A stretch of 64,000 nt of DNA from NCBI GenBank assembly GCA_028023455.1, contig JAQFVV010006353.1:990001-1054000 (forward strand), in the 5' to 3' direction. The DNA is from Epiperipatus broadwayi (Eukaryota > Onychophora > Udeonychophora > Euonychophora > Peripatidae). Every line of letters starts with the position of its first letter. The stretch's first letter is position 1. The notes beneath the pieces were generated by a model. It was not told the DNA's origin. It ran no database searches and saw only the letters and a program-made list of their open reading frames with translations. Position numbers and translations under genes: made by a program. Of this stretch, positions 1-13,800 are shown piece by piece.

Positions 1-99
1 ATATTTTTTCAAGCAATAACTTAGTATTAGTATGTAAAGCTACATTCAGTAGTAAGAATTTTTTCTACAGTAAGGAAAAATGGAATCATTATCATTACT

Positions 100-790
100 T
101 TAAACCATTATTGATCCACTGTGAGATGGTTTCTCCAAATTTAATCCAGTTTCTCTAGCATCTAGCCTCTCTTCTCTATATTACACCAGCAGACTTTCTT
201 ATTTCATCCATCCATCCTAAATGTGGTCTCTTTCTAGGTCTTTTATGATCTCTTGAGGCTTTTATACCATCTAGTATAATTTTTTAGTGATCAGTAGATG
301 CCAGATCCAGTGCTGTTCTAGCCAAACATCCCTAGATTAATTTCTAGATTATGGCTTTTATCATTGAAGGAGCTTTTTTGATTTTTGAACAGTGCACTTG
401 GACTTTTTAGATCTAATGCATCTTTCATCTAACAGCCATTTTTTATTTGTTATTATGCTATCAAGCTTTTAAACTTCTTCAGTCCAACTTATTTGGATTG
501 ATTGTTAGTTTTTACTAGATGGGATAAATGTAGTGAGAATAGAAGAATTTGCTAAAGAATAGCAATGAGTAAGTTATGATCATGTGATATCTAATTTTCA
601 CAATGTCGTGTTGTTTTTTTCCAGTGATGTCAATAATACCTGTTTGTGTTCTCATCCATGTATTTCATTTTCAATCCCTTCTTGTTATTCTTAACATACA
701 TCTCTCCATACTTTGCTGAGTGGTCTGAAATCTCAATGTAGATCTTCCATTAAGATCCAAGTTTCAGATATCCATAAGTAAGAACTAGTA
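100..790 (-). mobile_element. RTE-type LINE 3' fragment, interrupted
   Basis: On the minus strand, frames near 600-760 read TTQQSMERCMLRITRRD and 100-260 read GWMDEIRKSAGVI and WRNWIKFGETISQW, the conserved C-terminal tail of RTE-clade reverse transcriptase proteins, with stops and frameshifts. About 270-600 between them is foreign: it resembles a decayed foldback repeat. Confidence 0.7.
275..600. repeat. Decayed foldback-family arm inserted in LINE
   Basis: The stretch shows the order of motifs found in the foldback family (AGTGATCAGTAGATGCCAG, CCCTAGATTAATTTCTAG, ATCTAATGCA) with heavy divergence. Its hammerhead core is lost. Confidence 0.5.
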
Positions 791-1194
791 AAATATATGT
801 ATTAAAATACCTTTCTTTTTAAATTGTCATATTTTCTTTTTAAAGTTATTTCCTTGGAATCATTTCCCTAAATTATATATTAAAAGATTGAACCCATATG
901 CCAAAACTATCTCTATGTCTTCTGTTTTATTTTTTGCATACCTGTAACTTCTATCTTATTCTTCTCATTTCTTCTATAATTCCAACACAGTCTTTCACAA
1001 TTCATCTGATTTAATAATTTTCTTAAAAATAACCCTTTTCCTTTAATTCTTAATTCTTCCTTAAAATTAAGTGTTTTGTCACAGGTGATATGATATAAAT
1101 ATATAATCAATATAAAACATCAGGTTTGAATTACTTCAAATTTATTTTTTGTAGTTTTTAATAGATATGAAAATTTTATTTAGCATGTTTCATT

Positions 1195-1320
1195 ATGATA
1201 GAGTACTTAATATGTTCTGAAGAAGGCTGTTGGATGATTGAAACTGGTAAACTATCAATTATTTTTGAAAGTGTGGAATAATATTGTATAAAATATATAT
1301 ATAAATTAGTTATTGTGATT
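1195..1320 (+). mobile_element. Decayed Penelope-like 3' end with hammerhead-like relic
   Basis: CTGAAGA at 1216 is followed by a weak stem II and GAAA, then CTGGTAAAC. This is the layout of the Penelope-type motifs elsewhere in the window, but stem II no longer pairs well. Confidence 0.35.
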
Positions 1321-1789
1321 TGTTTATATTAGCTCTTCTTCATTTCTGGTCTTATTTTTCCATCCTCTCGCAAGTCCACATTTTTAAAATCTCCATTTTT
1401 TTCTTTTCTATTTTTATTTTAAATAAACAATTTTTTTTTAAAAATGTAAAATATCTTCTCGATCTTTTTTTATATTAGTTATAGCTATAGAAAGTTGGAT
1501 CAAGGATGGCTTACTATGATTTTTTTTATTGTTGTTGCTAATTTCATGTCCTACAGAGTTTTCTTACTGGTGCTTTCTTATTATTAATTGTTATGTCTTC
1601 GAGACATTAATAGAATTTGGCTGTGGGTAGTCTTACATTGGGTAATTCACTCATAGTTTAGGTAATTTAATATTTGTCATTTTATTGAGATCTTATTGAA
1701 TGGTTTGGTTAAAATTAGTTGTAGAATCAGCTGGTTGATTGTTTTCGAGGAGATGGTATTCAGATGATTATTAAACATCTAAACATCAC

Positions 1790-2670
1790 ATGATCACAAG
1801 CTGCTTTACACATAGGCAAAACTCTCCATACAATAGCATCACTCAGTGTAAGCCAGAGTAATCAGTGGATGCAGGAGGGCTTGTGCATAAAATCCCTATC
1901 TAGGGTCTACTCATCCAATATCCCCAGATTAGTTTCTAGCTTGTGATTTTCATCAGTGAGGAATCTTGGATCTGAGATCCCTGCATCTAGATCTTAGGAT
2001 CTAATGCAACCCTCCAACAGCCACTTTTTACCTTATTATCTAACTATAAAGCTTTGAGTCCAAAATAATGTTTTGAATTCAAGCTCATTAGCTTGTATAG
2101 TTGTATAGATGTGAACTCAGTTCAGTATCCATACTTTTTGATGTCTTTAGTTCTCGAATAATCACAGTCACCATAATCATATTGGGCATGATTGATATTA
2201 AGCCACTAAACATCACATGATCACCATTCCTTATGCTTACACAAGCTGTTTACACAGCAGCAAAACTCCATACAGTAGCGCCACTGTGTAAATAGTTTGT
2301 GTAAACCTAAAGAATGTTTAGTGGTTTGATACTAATCCTGCTCAGTAGATTTATGATGACCATGGTAATTAAAGAACCAAAGACACTAAAAAGTATGGAT
2401 GCTGAACTGAGTTCAAATCTATATGAGTATACAAGCTAATGAGCTTGAATTGAAAACCTTATTGTGTTTTCATATTGGACTTAGGGCTTTATAGTTAGCT
2501 AATAAGGTAAAAGGTCCCCACTGATGAAATCCACAAGCTAGAAGCTAGTCTGGGGATGTTGGATGAGTAGGCACTAGATAAGGATTTTATGCACATGCCT
2601 CCCTGCATCCATTGATTACTCAGGCTTGCATTGAGTGGTGCTATTATATGGAGAGTTTTGCCTCTGTTAG
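1790..2670. repeat. Foldback element, about 430-bp inverted arms
   Basis: The left arm (from the CAAAACTCTCC motif near 1818) is repeated in reverse complement after about 2290 and ends near GGAGAGTTTTGCC at 2657. Both arms carry the family's landmark order. Left arm, minus strand: CTGATGA at 1950-1956, GAAA at 1933-1936. Right arm, plus: CTGATGA near 2522, but GAAA has become GAAG. Confidence 0.8.
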
Positions 2671-2699
2671 GTGATTATTATTAGAGGTTTTATTTAGGC

Positions 2700-3900
2700 A
2701 CCTAAATAGTGTAGAATAATATATAATAAATGACTTTGGCAACTGTTTTTAAAATATAATTACTATCATACCAGCCCGAATTTTGGACAAATTGCTTACT
2801 CTGCACTAGTGATTGGTCTTAAAAACACCGTAGGTCCTAGTTATGCAGAATAGTAATTATATAACATTTGTTGAAATGTTAAACTAGGAAGAATTTTTTT
2901 AATCTAGTGTTCTTACATCCTTAGTTTAATCCATCAAACATATGTTGTCATATAATATGAAATGTTGGGACATTATCTCATACTAAATGTCAGTAAACTG
3001 AACTTTTAACAGTTTTTAAAAGAAAATATTTCTCCATGAAAGTCTGGAAGGACATAGATGATTTTTACAGGATATATGGGACATGCTCCTTTGAAAATAG
3101 TAAATCTTTTTTGTAATTGATTTGTTTCATAAACTATCAATTGCTGATGTACGAAAAACGTAGTTGCAAAAATAGTTGATTCAACAAGGCTAATTAAAAT
3201 TATTATGGATCAAATCACTAATAAATCTATACATTTAAGTCCGGTTCATAGCAGTCAATCTATTGGACTTTTCAAAATGATGACACTAAGTTTGAAAAAT
3301 TATTTTCTTCAAAAGTTACTCAATTTACTATACTTTGAAAGTATTGAGATTTTATTTAGCTTAGATATTTCTTTACTTATAGCAAATTGAAGAAAAATGG
3401 GGATATTTTGAGTGCCACTAATACTCAGATTATGTCTTGTGTCTTAATGGATCTGATTTTAATTCTTATATTGTGATGACCTGTTTTACAATTTCATTAT
3501 AGTTTTATAAAGTGCATCTTTTCTCTTGCCCATTTCAGATTCATTTGATTCCGATTGACAGGAAATTTTATTTGTTCCATAAATTACTGGTTTAACTATA
3601 TGAAAAAGCAAAAATTTTTAAACACTGAAATCGTAGATATTTTAAAAGAAACGGATGAAGTTGTAAATAGTCATCAAAATTATATATCAAATGTTTACAT
3701 GATAAAATATTCTGATGTTGATATTTAAGAATGGGGCGGATCAATTATTAAAAATGACACATTTATCAAGCTCATAGTTCTTGGTATTTGCTAAATATCA
3801 AGATACTTAGTTGAAAGAACGCACAGGTATCACTGTTCTTGAAAGAATTAAGAGACTGTAATAAGACTAAACATGTTTCTAGAAGACATCACAACAGTCG
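2700..3900. other. No gene or recognised repeat
   Basis: AT-rich sequence upstream of the UTP4 start exon. A 61-codon open frame at 3205-3390 shows no family motif. An untranslated first exon or promoter of UTP4 may lie here but cannot be picked out by eye. Confidence 0.4.
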
Positions 3901-4220
3901 AAGATTTGAAGCTCTAAACATGATCTCATGATATTGTAAGAATTAGAATGAGACCAGATACAAGATTGTTGGGCAAAGAAGTTTAGTGAAGAAAAGCTAT
4001 AGAGAAAATGAATAAAAGATTTTATCCTGCAACAGATTTTAATATTTGAAAGTCATTATTGATGACTGATGGACCTTTGAAGCCCCAAACCTGATCCATT
4101 ATAATGAAAGACCTAAAATAAGACTAGATGTGAGATTGTTAGATAATGAACTTTGGTAGAGAATACAAGCTGTAGATCAGAGAAACTGAATAAAAGATTT
4201 TATCATACAATGATTTGATG
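3880..4220. repeat. Diverged tandem duplication, about 171-177 bp
   Basis: The string TTTGAAGC...AAAC.TGATC occurs at about 3906 and 4077, and GAATAAAAGATTTTATC at 4010 and 4187, in the same order. The two units have drifted. Confidence 0.65.
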
Positions 4221-4443
4221 TTGTTTAAAAATGATTACACTGATTAAAATATGGAAGAATAAAAATGAATATTAAAACTAGAAATCAAATACTTAAAGAT
4301 GGTTTAAAATGTTTTGGCTTGCCGTTAATTTTTTAACTATGGATTTTATCAGAGAATCTTGTTAGTAGTAATCAGATAAGTAGAAATCAAAATAAGAATT
4401 CAAATTTTGACTATAAAATCTAATAATTAAGATATTACTGTGT

Positions 4444-4577
4444 GAATATTCATAATGTATCTTCTTACACTTGCACAGATAGTTTTCATTTAACAGTTCT
4501 AACACAGCTGAATATTCATAACGTGTCTTCCTACAATTGCATAGATACAGTTTTCATTTAGCAGTTCTAACACAGAG
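4444..4577. repeat. Tandem duplication, about 67 bp x 2
   Basis: GAATATTCATAA.GT..CTTC and the following TTTTCATTTA.CAGTTCTAA occur twice with a few substitutions, directly upstream of the UTP4 start exon. Confidence 0.75.
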
Positions 4578-4729
4578 CTTAATAATTCGAGCAGAAAATT
4601 ATAAATACCAGTCAATATAATACAGAAGAAATTTTATATTTTGGATGGTTTATAAGTGGAATGACTTATGTAGTAATAAAAAATTGTTTTTATTTTCTAA
4701 TTAATTTAAAACTTTTTACTATTTTTCAG

Positions 4730-4844
4730 ACGGATGTAGAATGGGTGAATTTGTAGTTCATCATGTGCCGTTTTATGACTTTCAACCTGTAGCTATTCAT
4801 TGTATGGCATACAACGATAATTTGCAGCAAGTAGCTATTGGCAG
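4730..4844 (+). CDS. UTP4: UTP4 exon with start codon
   Basis: Acceptor TTTTTCAG ends at 4729. Eleven 5' UTR bases precede the ATG at 4741. Residues 1-34 plus two bases of codon 35 are encoded; the donor GTAAAA follows. The MGEF start and the first beta-propeller strand (AIHCMAYNDNLQQVAIG) decide the start codon. Confidence 0.88.
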
Positions 4845-7800
4845 GTAAAAAAAAAAAAATATTTTATTTCATTTGGTAATTTTTTGAAAGAATGGTGACT
4901 ATTATTCCTCTTTTGTGATTTTGCACTCTTTATTTCCTAATCACTCTATCTATCTTTGGGCAGAGGACTTAACATACATACAAATTTAAATTACTCTGTG
5001 TATATGTTTTTTAAAATATGAATCATTCTTAAACAAAATTGATACTAAACAACTAAAAAATAAACAAAGTTTATTTAAAATATCAAACCCGGTTTTCTTT
5101 TCTTATAGGAACCTTATCAAGATATCTCCTTTTTATAATTATATGATAAACTTATATAGCAACTCTATCCAGTGGATATCATTCAAATTATAATAATGTA
5201 AAAGTTGCTATAAAATAGTTTGTCATGTGATCATAAACACATATCGCAATAAGATTCCCATAAGGAATAAAATCCTGATTTGATGTTTTAAATCAATTTT
5301 ATTTATTTTTAAGGTGTTTATTATCAATTTTGTTTAAGTTTGATTAATATTTTAAATTTTATAATGAAGTCAATATTTTGGACAATTGAAATTTGATAAT
5401 CTGAAATGAAATTAAAAGAAAAAACAATATGTATAATGAATGGAGAGAACAGAATTATCAAAGATATATATACACATGCATAACTAATTTACTTAACTTA
5501 GATTCTACTTCTAATTTACTTCACTTAGATTCTACTTCTGTCTCAGATGAGGCAAAACTATTATTGTAACTATTTCTGGCGGCAGTCTTAATTCATGAAT
5601 ATATTAACGTAATAATATTTTATTAAAATTTGTATTTATCATTTTCTCCCAACACGAAGCTGCCCATCAAAATTTGTACGAATTTTATTTTTTTGTTGTT
5701 TTATAGAATATATTTCTTTTTTTTTTTGTTGTTTTATAGAATATATTTCTTTTTTTGTTGTTGTTTTATAGAATATATGATTCTTTTTTAAAAAAAAGTA
5801 CTAAATACAAAGTTTGTGAAATTTTTTTTTAATGATGTGACCCCTATTTGTGATGAGCAATGTTTCATGAGACCTGCTACCTGAAAAGAATTGACTACCT
5901 GGTCTAGATTATAGTGCCAAAATAAAAATGAAATTTTGAATCGTATAGAACTATTTGAATATTCTTCACTCTTATCAAAATATAAAAATGTTAAATTTAT
6001 TCATCAAGAATTAATCACAGATTTAAATATGATTTCATTCTTAACCCGAATTTCTAAAATTAAACATCATTTGATCTGTAAAGCGTATGTGCAGTGAAGT
6101 AATCTATTATTATTAAATAACTAATGTAAAATATATCCATCTTATTTTTCAATCATATTATCATCATACTTCAAAGAGAGTAAAAAATGAAATGGAAAGC
6201 TAATAAAATGATTTTTTTTTAAATCTCCTGTGCTGCCAAATGCATACAGGTGATCTATGACCAAATCTCTCACGACTTTTTACTTAAATGAAATCTTATG
6301 TAAGTTGGATTCTTTTTTCATAGGCGCATTTACGTCTCAGTGCAGGATGTGAATTTTTTTTTTTTTACAAATGGAAATAAGCACTACCTATATTATGAGA
6401 TGTTCTCATACAAACAAGAATTATGTTCACAATTTTTAAAGTTTTTATATTCTATTTATGATGATTTACATATATCTGAATTTATGTAAGTTGGATTTAT
6501 GTAAATGGAGAATTGCTTATATACATATATATTAATTATAAATATTATGCAGATATGAAATAAAAGCAGAAATAATAAAATCCTCACAAACTGTTAATAA
6601 CTACTTAAACCCACCTTCTCCATGTCAAAAATATTGTTAAGAATAAAATAGTTCTTACCCTGAATTGGGCTATTTAAATGTTATTTTACCTATTACATAT
6701 AAATTCATTAAATTGTAAATTTCCAATAGCTTATCGGTTTCTAAATGTAATTCACAGGCAACAGGCTGAGCATAATAAACCAATAGAGTATCTACAATCT
6801 GTTGTCAAGAAAACCTTTGTAGATAAAAAAATTGATTGGTCTAAAATCTTTAAATGGATAAAGAGGATTACATTTGCCTGTATAACAAATTTGAGATTTT
6901 TATCCACCTTAAACAAATGTCATTCAACAATCAAAATTGAATTGTTCGAAAATAAATTAATTAATAATCATTTATACAACATTTCAATCAAAATTGTGGA
7001 TATTGTTGATTTATTAAGTTTTGGGTATTATTTTGTGAATTGTATTTGGAAACCAGTTAGCAATGATTTATTATATCTAAAGTTTAAAGAATAGGACTTT
7101 TATTAAAAAGTTGGTAAGTGGTTATTCATTATTCTACTCTCGAACATTTTATCTTTGTTGAATAAGGTTTGTTTAAAATTTCTAGCCAGATAAATATTTC
7201 ATTTTTTTGTTCAGTCTTATGTCTCAATCTTTCTAATCATCTTAGACTATGGTAAAAGTTGAAATCTATCTTTTATCTGTAAAGATTGTCTTTATTAATA
7301 TATTGTGGATATTCTATTAACTTATTAAACCTGGACTGCTCTCTTGTAAATTATATATTCATTGATATTTGTTGTTGCCAAGAAACTCAATTATTATTAA
7401 TTGACAATCTCCCTGAGTCTATTCAAGTTTCTCAATCAGCTATTGTAAGCCAATAAACATGAACTTGCTTATAACTGTTATTAAAACAGGCAAAACTCAC
7501 TATACATATTGCCACACACAGCAAGCTAGAGTAATCAATGGATGCCAGAAGGCTTGTGCATAAAATCCCCATCTAGAGCCTACTCATCCAATATCCCCAG
7601 ACTAGTTTCTGGCTTGTGACCTTAGTCAGTGAGGAGCCTTGGATTTGAGAGCACTACACCTAAGAATTAGTCTGGGGATATTGGATGAATAGGCACTAGA
7701 TTGGGATTTTATGCACAAACCTTCTGGCATTCATTGATTACTCTAGCTTGCTGTGTGTGGCATTACGTATAGTGAGTTTTTCCTGTTTTAGTAGCTATTA

Positions 7801-10800
7801 TAGGTTAATGGAGAAATTTGTTTAGCTTCAGGTAAATTGTCAATTAATAGTAATTGATAGTTTCATGGCAATAACAAAAGGCAAAAGTTATCTCTGTTTA
7901 CATGGATATAATTTCCTTATTTTTATTCTTTATTATAATAACCATTCATGAAAATGTTTAAAATCATTGATATTATTTATATTTTTTTTTAAATATATGT
8001 GTGTATATGTTCATTAATACAATTTTTATATTTTATATTAGGTCAAACAATTGCATTGAAATATGGAATACTTATGATAAAATACATTTATCTAAAGTAA
8101 GAATTTTTTTTTTTAAATTTGTAAATATATTTTGTGCTTGTCTGAAAGTTTGTGATGATGGGGTATATTTGTAGTAAATATAAGTTAGATGATTTCAAAC
8201 ATCTAATATTTATTATTAAATGTCTTTAGAAAAATTTAAACTTTACATTCATGTGTTGGCAATAGTATCCCGGTTAGTATATAACACAATGTTTCAAATA
8301 TTATTATTCTCTTTTCTTTGTTAGGTATTGCTGGCCTGACCAGTGACACTACGAGCATGGAAATCGAACCGAGACCTTTAGATTTGTGAATATTGGAATT
8401 TAAATCAATGCAGAGTTATTAATAATAGTTGAATGTAGATGGAAAGTTTGAATTTTTTTAAAAACATCTAACAATAAATATTAGACGATGGAAATAGTCC
8501 AACATAGCATTACTAATAAGTATATTTTGCTGATAAGTTTTATTGCTCATTTATTAGACTAAATATTATCCACTTAATGTAATTAAAACAGGCAAAACTC
8601 ACTATATATATTGCCACACACAGCAAGCTAGAGTAATCAATGGATGCCAGAAGGCTTGTGCATAAAATCCCCATCTAGTGCATACTCATCCAAAATCCCC
8701 AGACTAGTTTCTGGCTTACGGCCTTCGTCAGTGAGGAGCCTTGGATCTGAGAGCACTGCATCTAGATCTTAGGACACAGACTGACGAAGTCCGTAAGCCA
8801 GAAACTAATCTGTGGATATTGGATGAGTAGGCACTAGATGGGGATTTTATGCACAAGCCTTCTGGCATCCATTGATTACTCTAGCTTGCTATGTGTGGCA
8901 ATATATATAGTGAGTTTTTTGCCTGTTTTAACAACAGATATACACAAGCATAAGAGGTGATAGTCATGTGATGTTTATTGGCTTATTCACTAAGTTTTCA
9001 CTGCACCACTCTCATGCAAGGTAGGGTCTAGTTTCTATCCGCTTTTAACGCCTTATGAAGAAGTGTAATTGTAAGCATTTGACCAAAGATATGTGAAAGA
9101 GATATATGATCCCCAAACCAGCACCCATCAGTTGGAGATCATATATCTTTTTAAGTTCTTTGGTCATAGGTTTATGATTCCACCCCTCCATAAAGTGTAA
9201 AAAGTGAATAGAAACCAGTCCTTGCCTTGTATGAGAGTAGTATAGTAAAAAAATTACACTACAGAAATAGTCTAATGAATAACTAACAAAAATTATTAAT
9301 ATAATTTTATCACGTAGTTTGTGTCAAAGTTGTGAGGACAAAAAGTTTGCCCCACCAGTTAATCTGTAATTGGCTATCTATATATACTAAACAATGGTAA
9401 AGATATGTGTAAGAGATTGTGATCTGGACCACATGATGAGTGCTGATTCAGCAAGAAATATGCATTCGGATCATACAACGTTTTCACATGTCTTTATTCA
9501 TTAAACCCTTTCATAATGCGTTAAAGCAGATAGAAACCAGCCCTTTATCTTGTGTGAGACTGATGTAGTAAAAATTACCTTACAGAAATAGTATCATTAA
9601 GTGATTAATCTCTAGTCTAATGAATGGCTAATAATTATACTTTCGTCAAGTGGTTTGGGTCAATGCTGTAAGGACAGTAAGTTTGACTCATCAATTAAAT
9701 GTAGTAATTGGCTTTCTATATATACTGAACCCTGATAAAGATATCTGTAAGAGATTGTGATGCATCTTGGGGACAACTTTTTCACATGTCTTTTGTATCT
9801 ATTTATGATTACGCTCTTCCAAAAGGTGTTAATAGCACAGTCCATATGTTGCATGAGAGTGGTGCAGTGAAAAATTACAGAAATATTACTCATAAAGTAT
9901 ATTTGGCTATTTTAATAATATTTTTTTTTTGATATTTATTTATTTTATACTATTTTACATTGATCGCATGCACCTTGTGTGCTTAATTTTATTATGAGAG
10001 AGACCACCACAAATCTTAATGCAAGATTGGACTTTATAAAGATAAGAGCGGCCACTCTTATCTTCAACCTATTTTTCTAATTACATAGGCAAATCTAACG
10101 CATTTTGATATGGGAGCATGGAGCTAATAAATTCTTCACTGATGAACTCCACTATTTCTATTACACATTAATGTTTGCAAAATCTTTCGATTTACAAGTC
10201 AATATTCAGATCTTAAATTTAGAAATATTTTGAATCAATTTAAAGTTGTAAATATTAATACTTGTTAAGCATAATGTCAGCATGTAATATTTATATAAGG
10301 CTATAACCTTGCTACATGCGCTTTGTGTGCTTAAATTTAATAAAAGAAAGTTTACTCAAAAAAAAAAAAAAAGATTAAAATTTAAAATTCATAACTATTT
10401 GAATGTATAGAAATAGATGATTTCTACAAACATATATTAAATTAGCATGATCATATATTTATTTCTGGTAAATATGTAAATGATTGTAATATTTTATCAT
10501 GTCAATTATACGCCACATATCAACTTACTCAATGCTGTCCATCAGCAAATTCATTTTCTCTCATCACATTTATGCCACTTAGTGTATCTTTTAGTAATTA
10601 ATAGATGCCTGATTATAGTGCTTGATAAATTAATTAGATCCTAAAGATTCAGATGCCCTGCTCCAAGATTCAAATCCCCTCCCTGATGAAAGTCAAGAGT
10701 TAGAAACTAAATTGGGGATATTGGATAGGACTATACTATATAGGGATTTAGTCAGCACTACTATCATATATTCTTGAAACATATGAACAAAGACACCTTA

Positions 10801-13800
10801 AAAGACAAATGAGACCTGAAGATGGTTCAGACCTGAAGATAGTTCAGCGTGAAATGCTTCTTGGGAGTCATTTGTCTTTTAAGGTGTTTTCATTCATATG
10901 TTTCAAGATCATGTTGTGGAATGAAGGTTATTAAATACATCTATAAAAGATATTAAACATGGAAAAAGAGAAATGAAGTTGGATTATTCCATGTGTCTGG
11001 GTGTTTAATTAAAAAAAACCCAGTTATATTAATCTTTAATAGAAGTTTGGATATATTTGGGCTAGGGATAATCTCTAATTAATGATTAAATTAGAGTAAT
11101 GACTCTAGAAAAAAAGGTTATACATTCTCATGTTACAGATTTAATAGCTGTGATTTATTCATAGTCTTATTAAAATTAGATTGTATATGTATCCATGTGC
11201 ATTTATTTATAAGTTCTTGTTTTTTTTATGATTTTTGTCCAATTGTTTAGGTAATAGTAACAAACGATCAGTCTGTGGAAACCTTAGCTTGGGTTAACAA
11301 TCAATTATTTAGTTCTGGTTTACATGGTAACATCTCTGAATATAATCTTAATACTTTGAGTCATGTAAGTTAATTTTAATTTCATTCTTCGCAAATTTTT
11401 GTATTTCATAAAATTTAATTTTAAGATATTCATTATGAATATATACATATATCTTTAGATTTCATCAGTAATTACATCATCTCCCATTTGGTGCCTTGGA
11501 TCGCAAAAAAATAAAAACTGTCTCGCAGTAAGTAGATTCATTTGTAAATCATAAAATTTTTTAAAAACTGAATAGAATAGCTTAATACCAATTTTGTTGT
11601 TATGGCTTCATTAAGAACCCCCCCCTCCGCCACTTATTTACAATAAAACATTTGTAAAACAATATTTAGAAAGTCCTTGGGTTTGACAATATATACTCAG
11701 ATAAGAATGGATTTATGAGTAAAATTGAAGAAATTAAAGTTTTATTATACATTCGTTAAAGAATGATTTTAAAATACAACGTAATTCCAGACAAAAATTT
11801 TCATCCAAAAAGATAATAAACATATTTGTAATGATTTTTAAATGCTTTTATATTAACTTGCCCTGTTTAGAACTCGAACTTACATCCTTGCACTTCTCAG
11901 TAAAATTCTTAGCAATTGAGCCAATGGAAATATTTCATTTGTAGAATAAAATTTTGTTACATTTATTTAACTTGTACCTAATTAATTAAAAATAAATATT
12001 TTCTACTAAAATATGAATTATTCTTCTGAAGTAATTAATATTTCATAAATATTTTGTGAAAAAAATAAAAAATGTATAAAAAAAAAATTTAGAGAATTAT
12101 ATGTTTTCATTTCCAAAATTAAAACAAAGAATTAGAACTCTCATAATTGTTGACAGCAGGCGCTCTTGTGGAGAGAACAAGAAACATAATAAAAAAAAGA
12201 CTGATGAAGAAAATTATTTAAATTGAAATTATATGTTTTATTTATAAATAAAAAGTAACAAATAAAATAATATTAAAAAACAATTTTTTTTAAAATAATG
12301 CTTTTATGTAACTAGCCTAATAAAAAGTGCAAAATAACATTTTAGAGTTTAAAAAATTGGATGCACATTCAAACGTGTATTACAGAATATGTAGTAATAA
12401 AAAAATTGGTAGTTTTCTATTCTGTCGTGTCAGCCGCTTGATGGCGCTATTTATATGCAAAAACACATGCTGTTTACGTGGCCGCCACCTATCTAGGCCT
12501 ATGCATCTATACCAAAAAACACAAAGAGGCCATTTAATATGCGGCAGCCACAGATGACGGCTTTCATTTCTATGCTATAAAGGACAGAAAAGATGCCATT
12601 TAAACGGCGGCCAGCCTGTTATAGTATTACACACTTTATCCCGATGCTCACAGTTCGGTGTTTGCTACAGTATTGGGGTGTCTGGACTTCAGCCTGCCAC
12701 AATTCTTCAAATATGCATATCAAAGGAATTAGCTTAGAACTCATTTGACCTATTATTACCTCCTAACAATTGTACACCCGTCACCACGCTTCCCTTAAAA
12801 ACGTGGAACCTTCAAATAAATTCGGAAAGGGTAGGTCCAAGCATGATGTGGATAAGCTCACGCGAATAGTAACGTTTTTGCGAGAACACGTCCATGACAA
12901 ATAAAATGGCTGACAGGTCAAAATCGGGCCAACTGCCGTCCTTAGAAGCCACCCTGCATGGGGAATTTAATAATTCTACTGGAGTAGAATTTTTGCAATA
13001 AGGTAGATCAATAGATAAAGTTTTAATTCTTGCAGATGTGAAAAAGGAATAGCCCTCTGGCCTACATTGCAGGACTAAGATTTGACTTTTCAGGGTGACT
13101 TGGAGTTCAAGCGGGTTTTGAAATTTGTTGGTAGCATCAAATTGTTCCCAACTAAATTACAGAATATTGATGAAGGAAATCGGAATGAATTACGTTAAGC
13201 CTTCGGACAAAAAAAAAAAGAAGGATGTATGAGTGCGGGGTGGGCCCGGTAATGTTATATGTATGCGTTTCTGCTTAGTATCAATGCCATCAAGCGGCTG
13301 ACATGATAGAATAGAAAACTACCAAAAAATCTGAATATGCATGAAAATAGAGTAGTATACAATTAAACAATATTAATGTTCAGATCTCGTACAATTATGG
13401 ATTTAATATTGTTGACAAATGCCACATTCATTTTTTTAATGTAGGTGGTAAGATTTGTCTTGAGCATGGGTCAGAAATTTGAAGTCTGCACTTTTTCGAT
13501 TATAATCATGTGAAATGAAAGGAACATTTATGCCAAAGATTTAAGCTAGAAGCAAAAACACGGGCCATTTGGAGGTAATTGTTTTCACCCCTAATTTGTA
13601 CCACATTTTAAAGAAAAGATGCAGGATATTTGGATGTAATCTGCTGTTGGTTTCGCTGGAGAATTTAGGTTAGGAAATAGCTTGTGAACTCTGGAACTTA
13701 ATATGCCTTGTGAGATTACTGTATAGAATATCTAAATCTATAACAGCAGTTATATACTTTTTTTTTTACACAAGTCAAGTATAGATGTCTTTGAACGATT

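Noticed and set aside
8767-8830. Second intact hammerhead in the foldback at 8.6-8.9 kb
   Set aside because: CTGACGA and GAAA are present, but stem II (AGTCC/AGCCA) and stem I no longer pair well.
12327-12557. Open frame of 76 codons
   Set aside because: It runs across the left end of the GGTA-ended transposon, shows no protein motif and is not conserved in the other copies.
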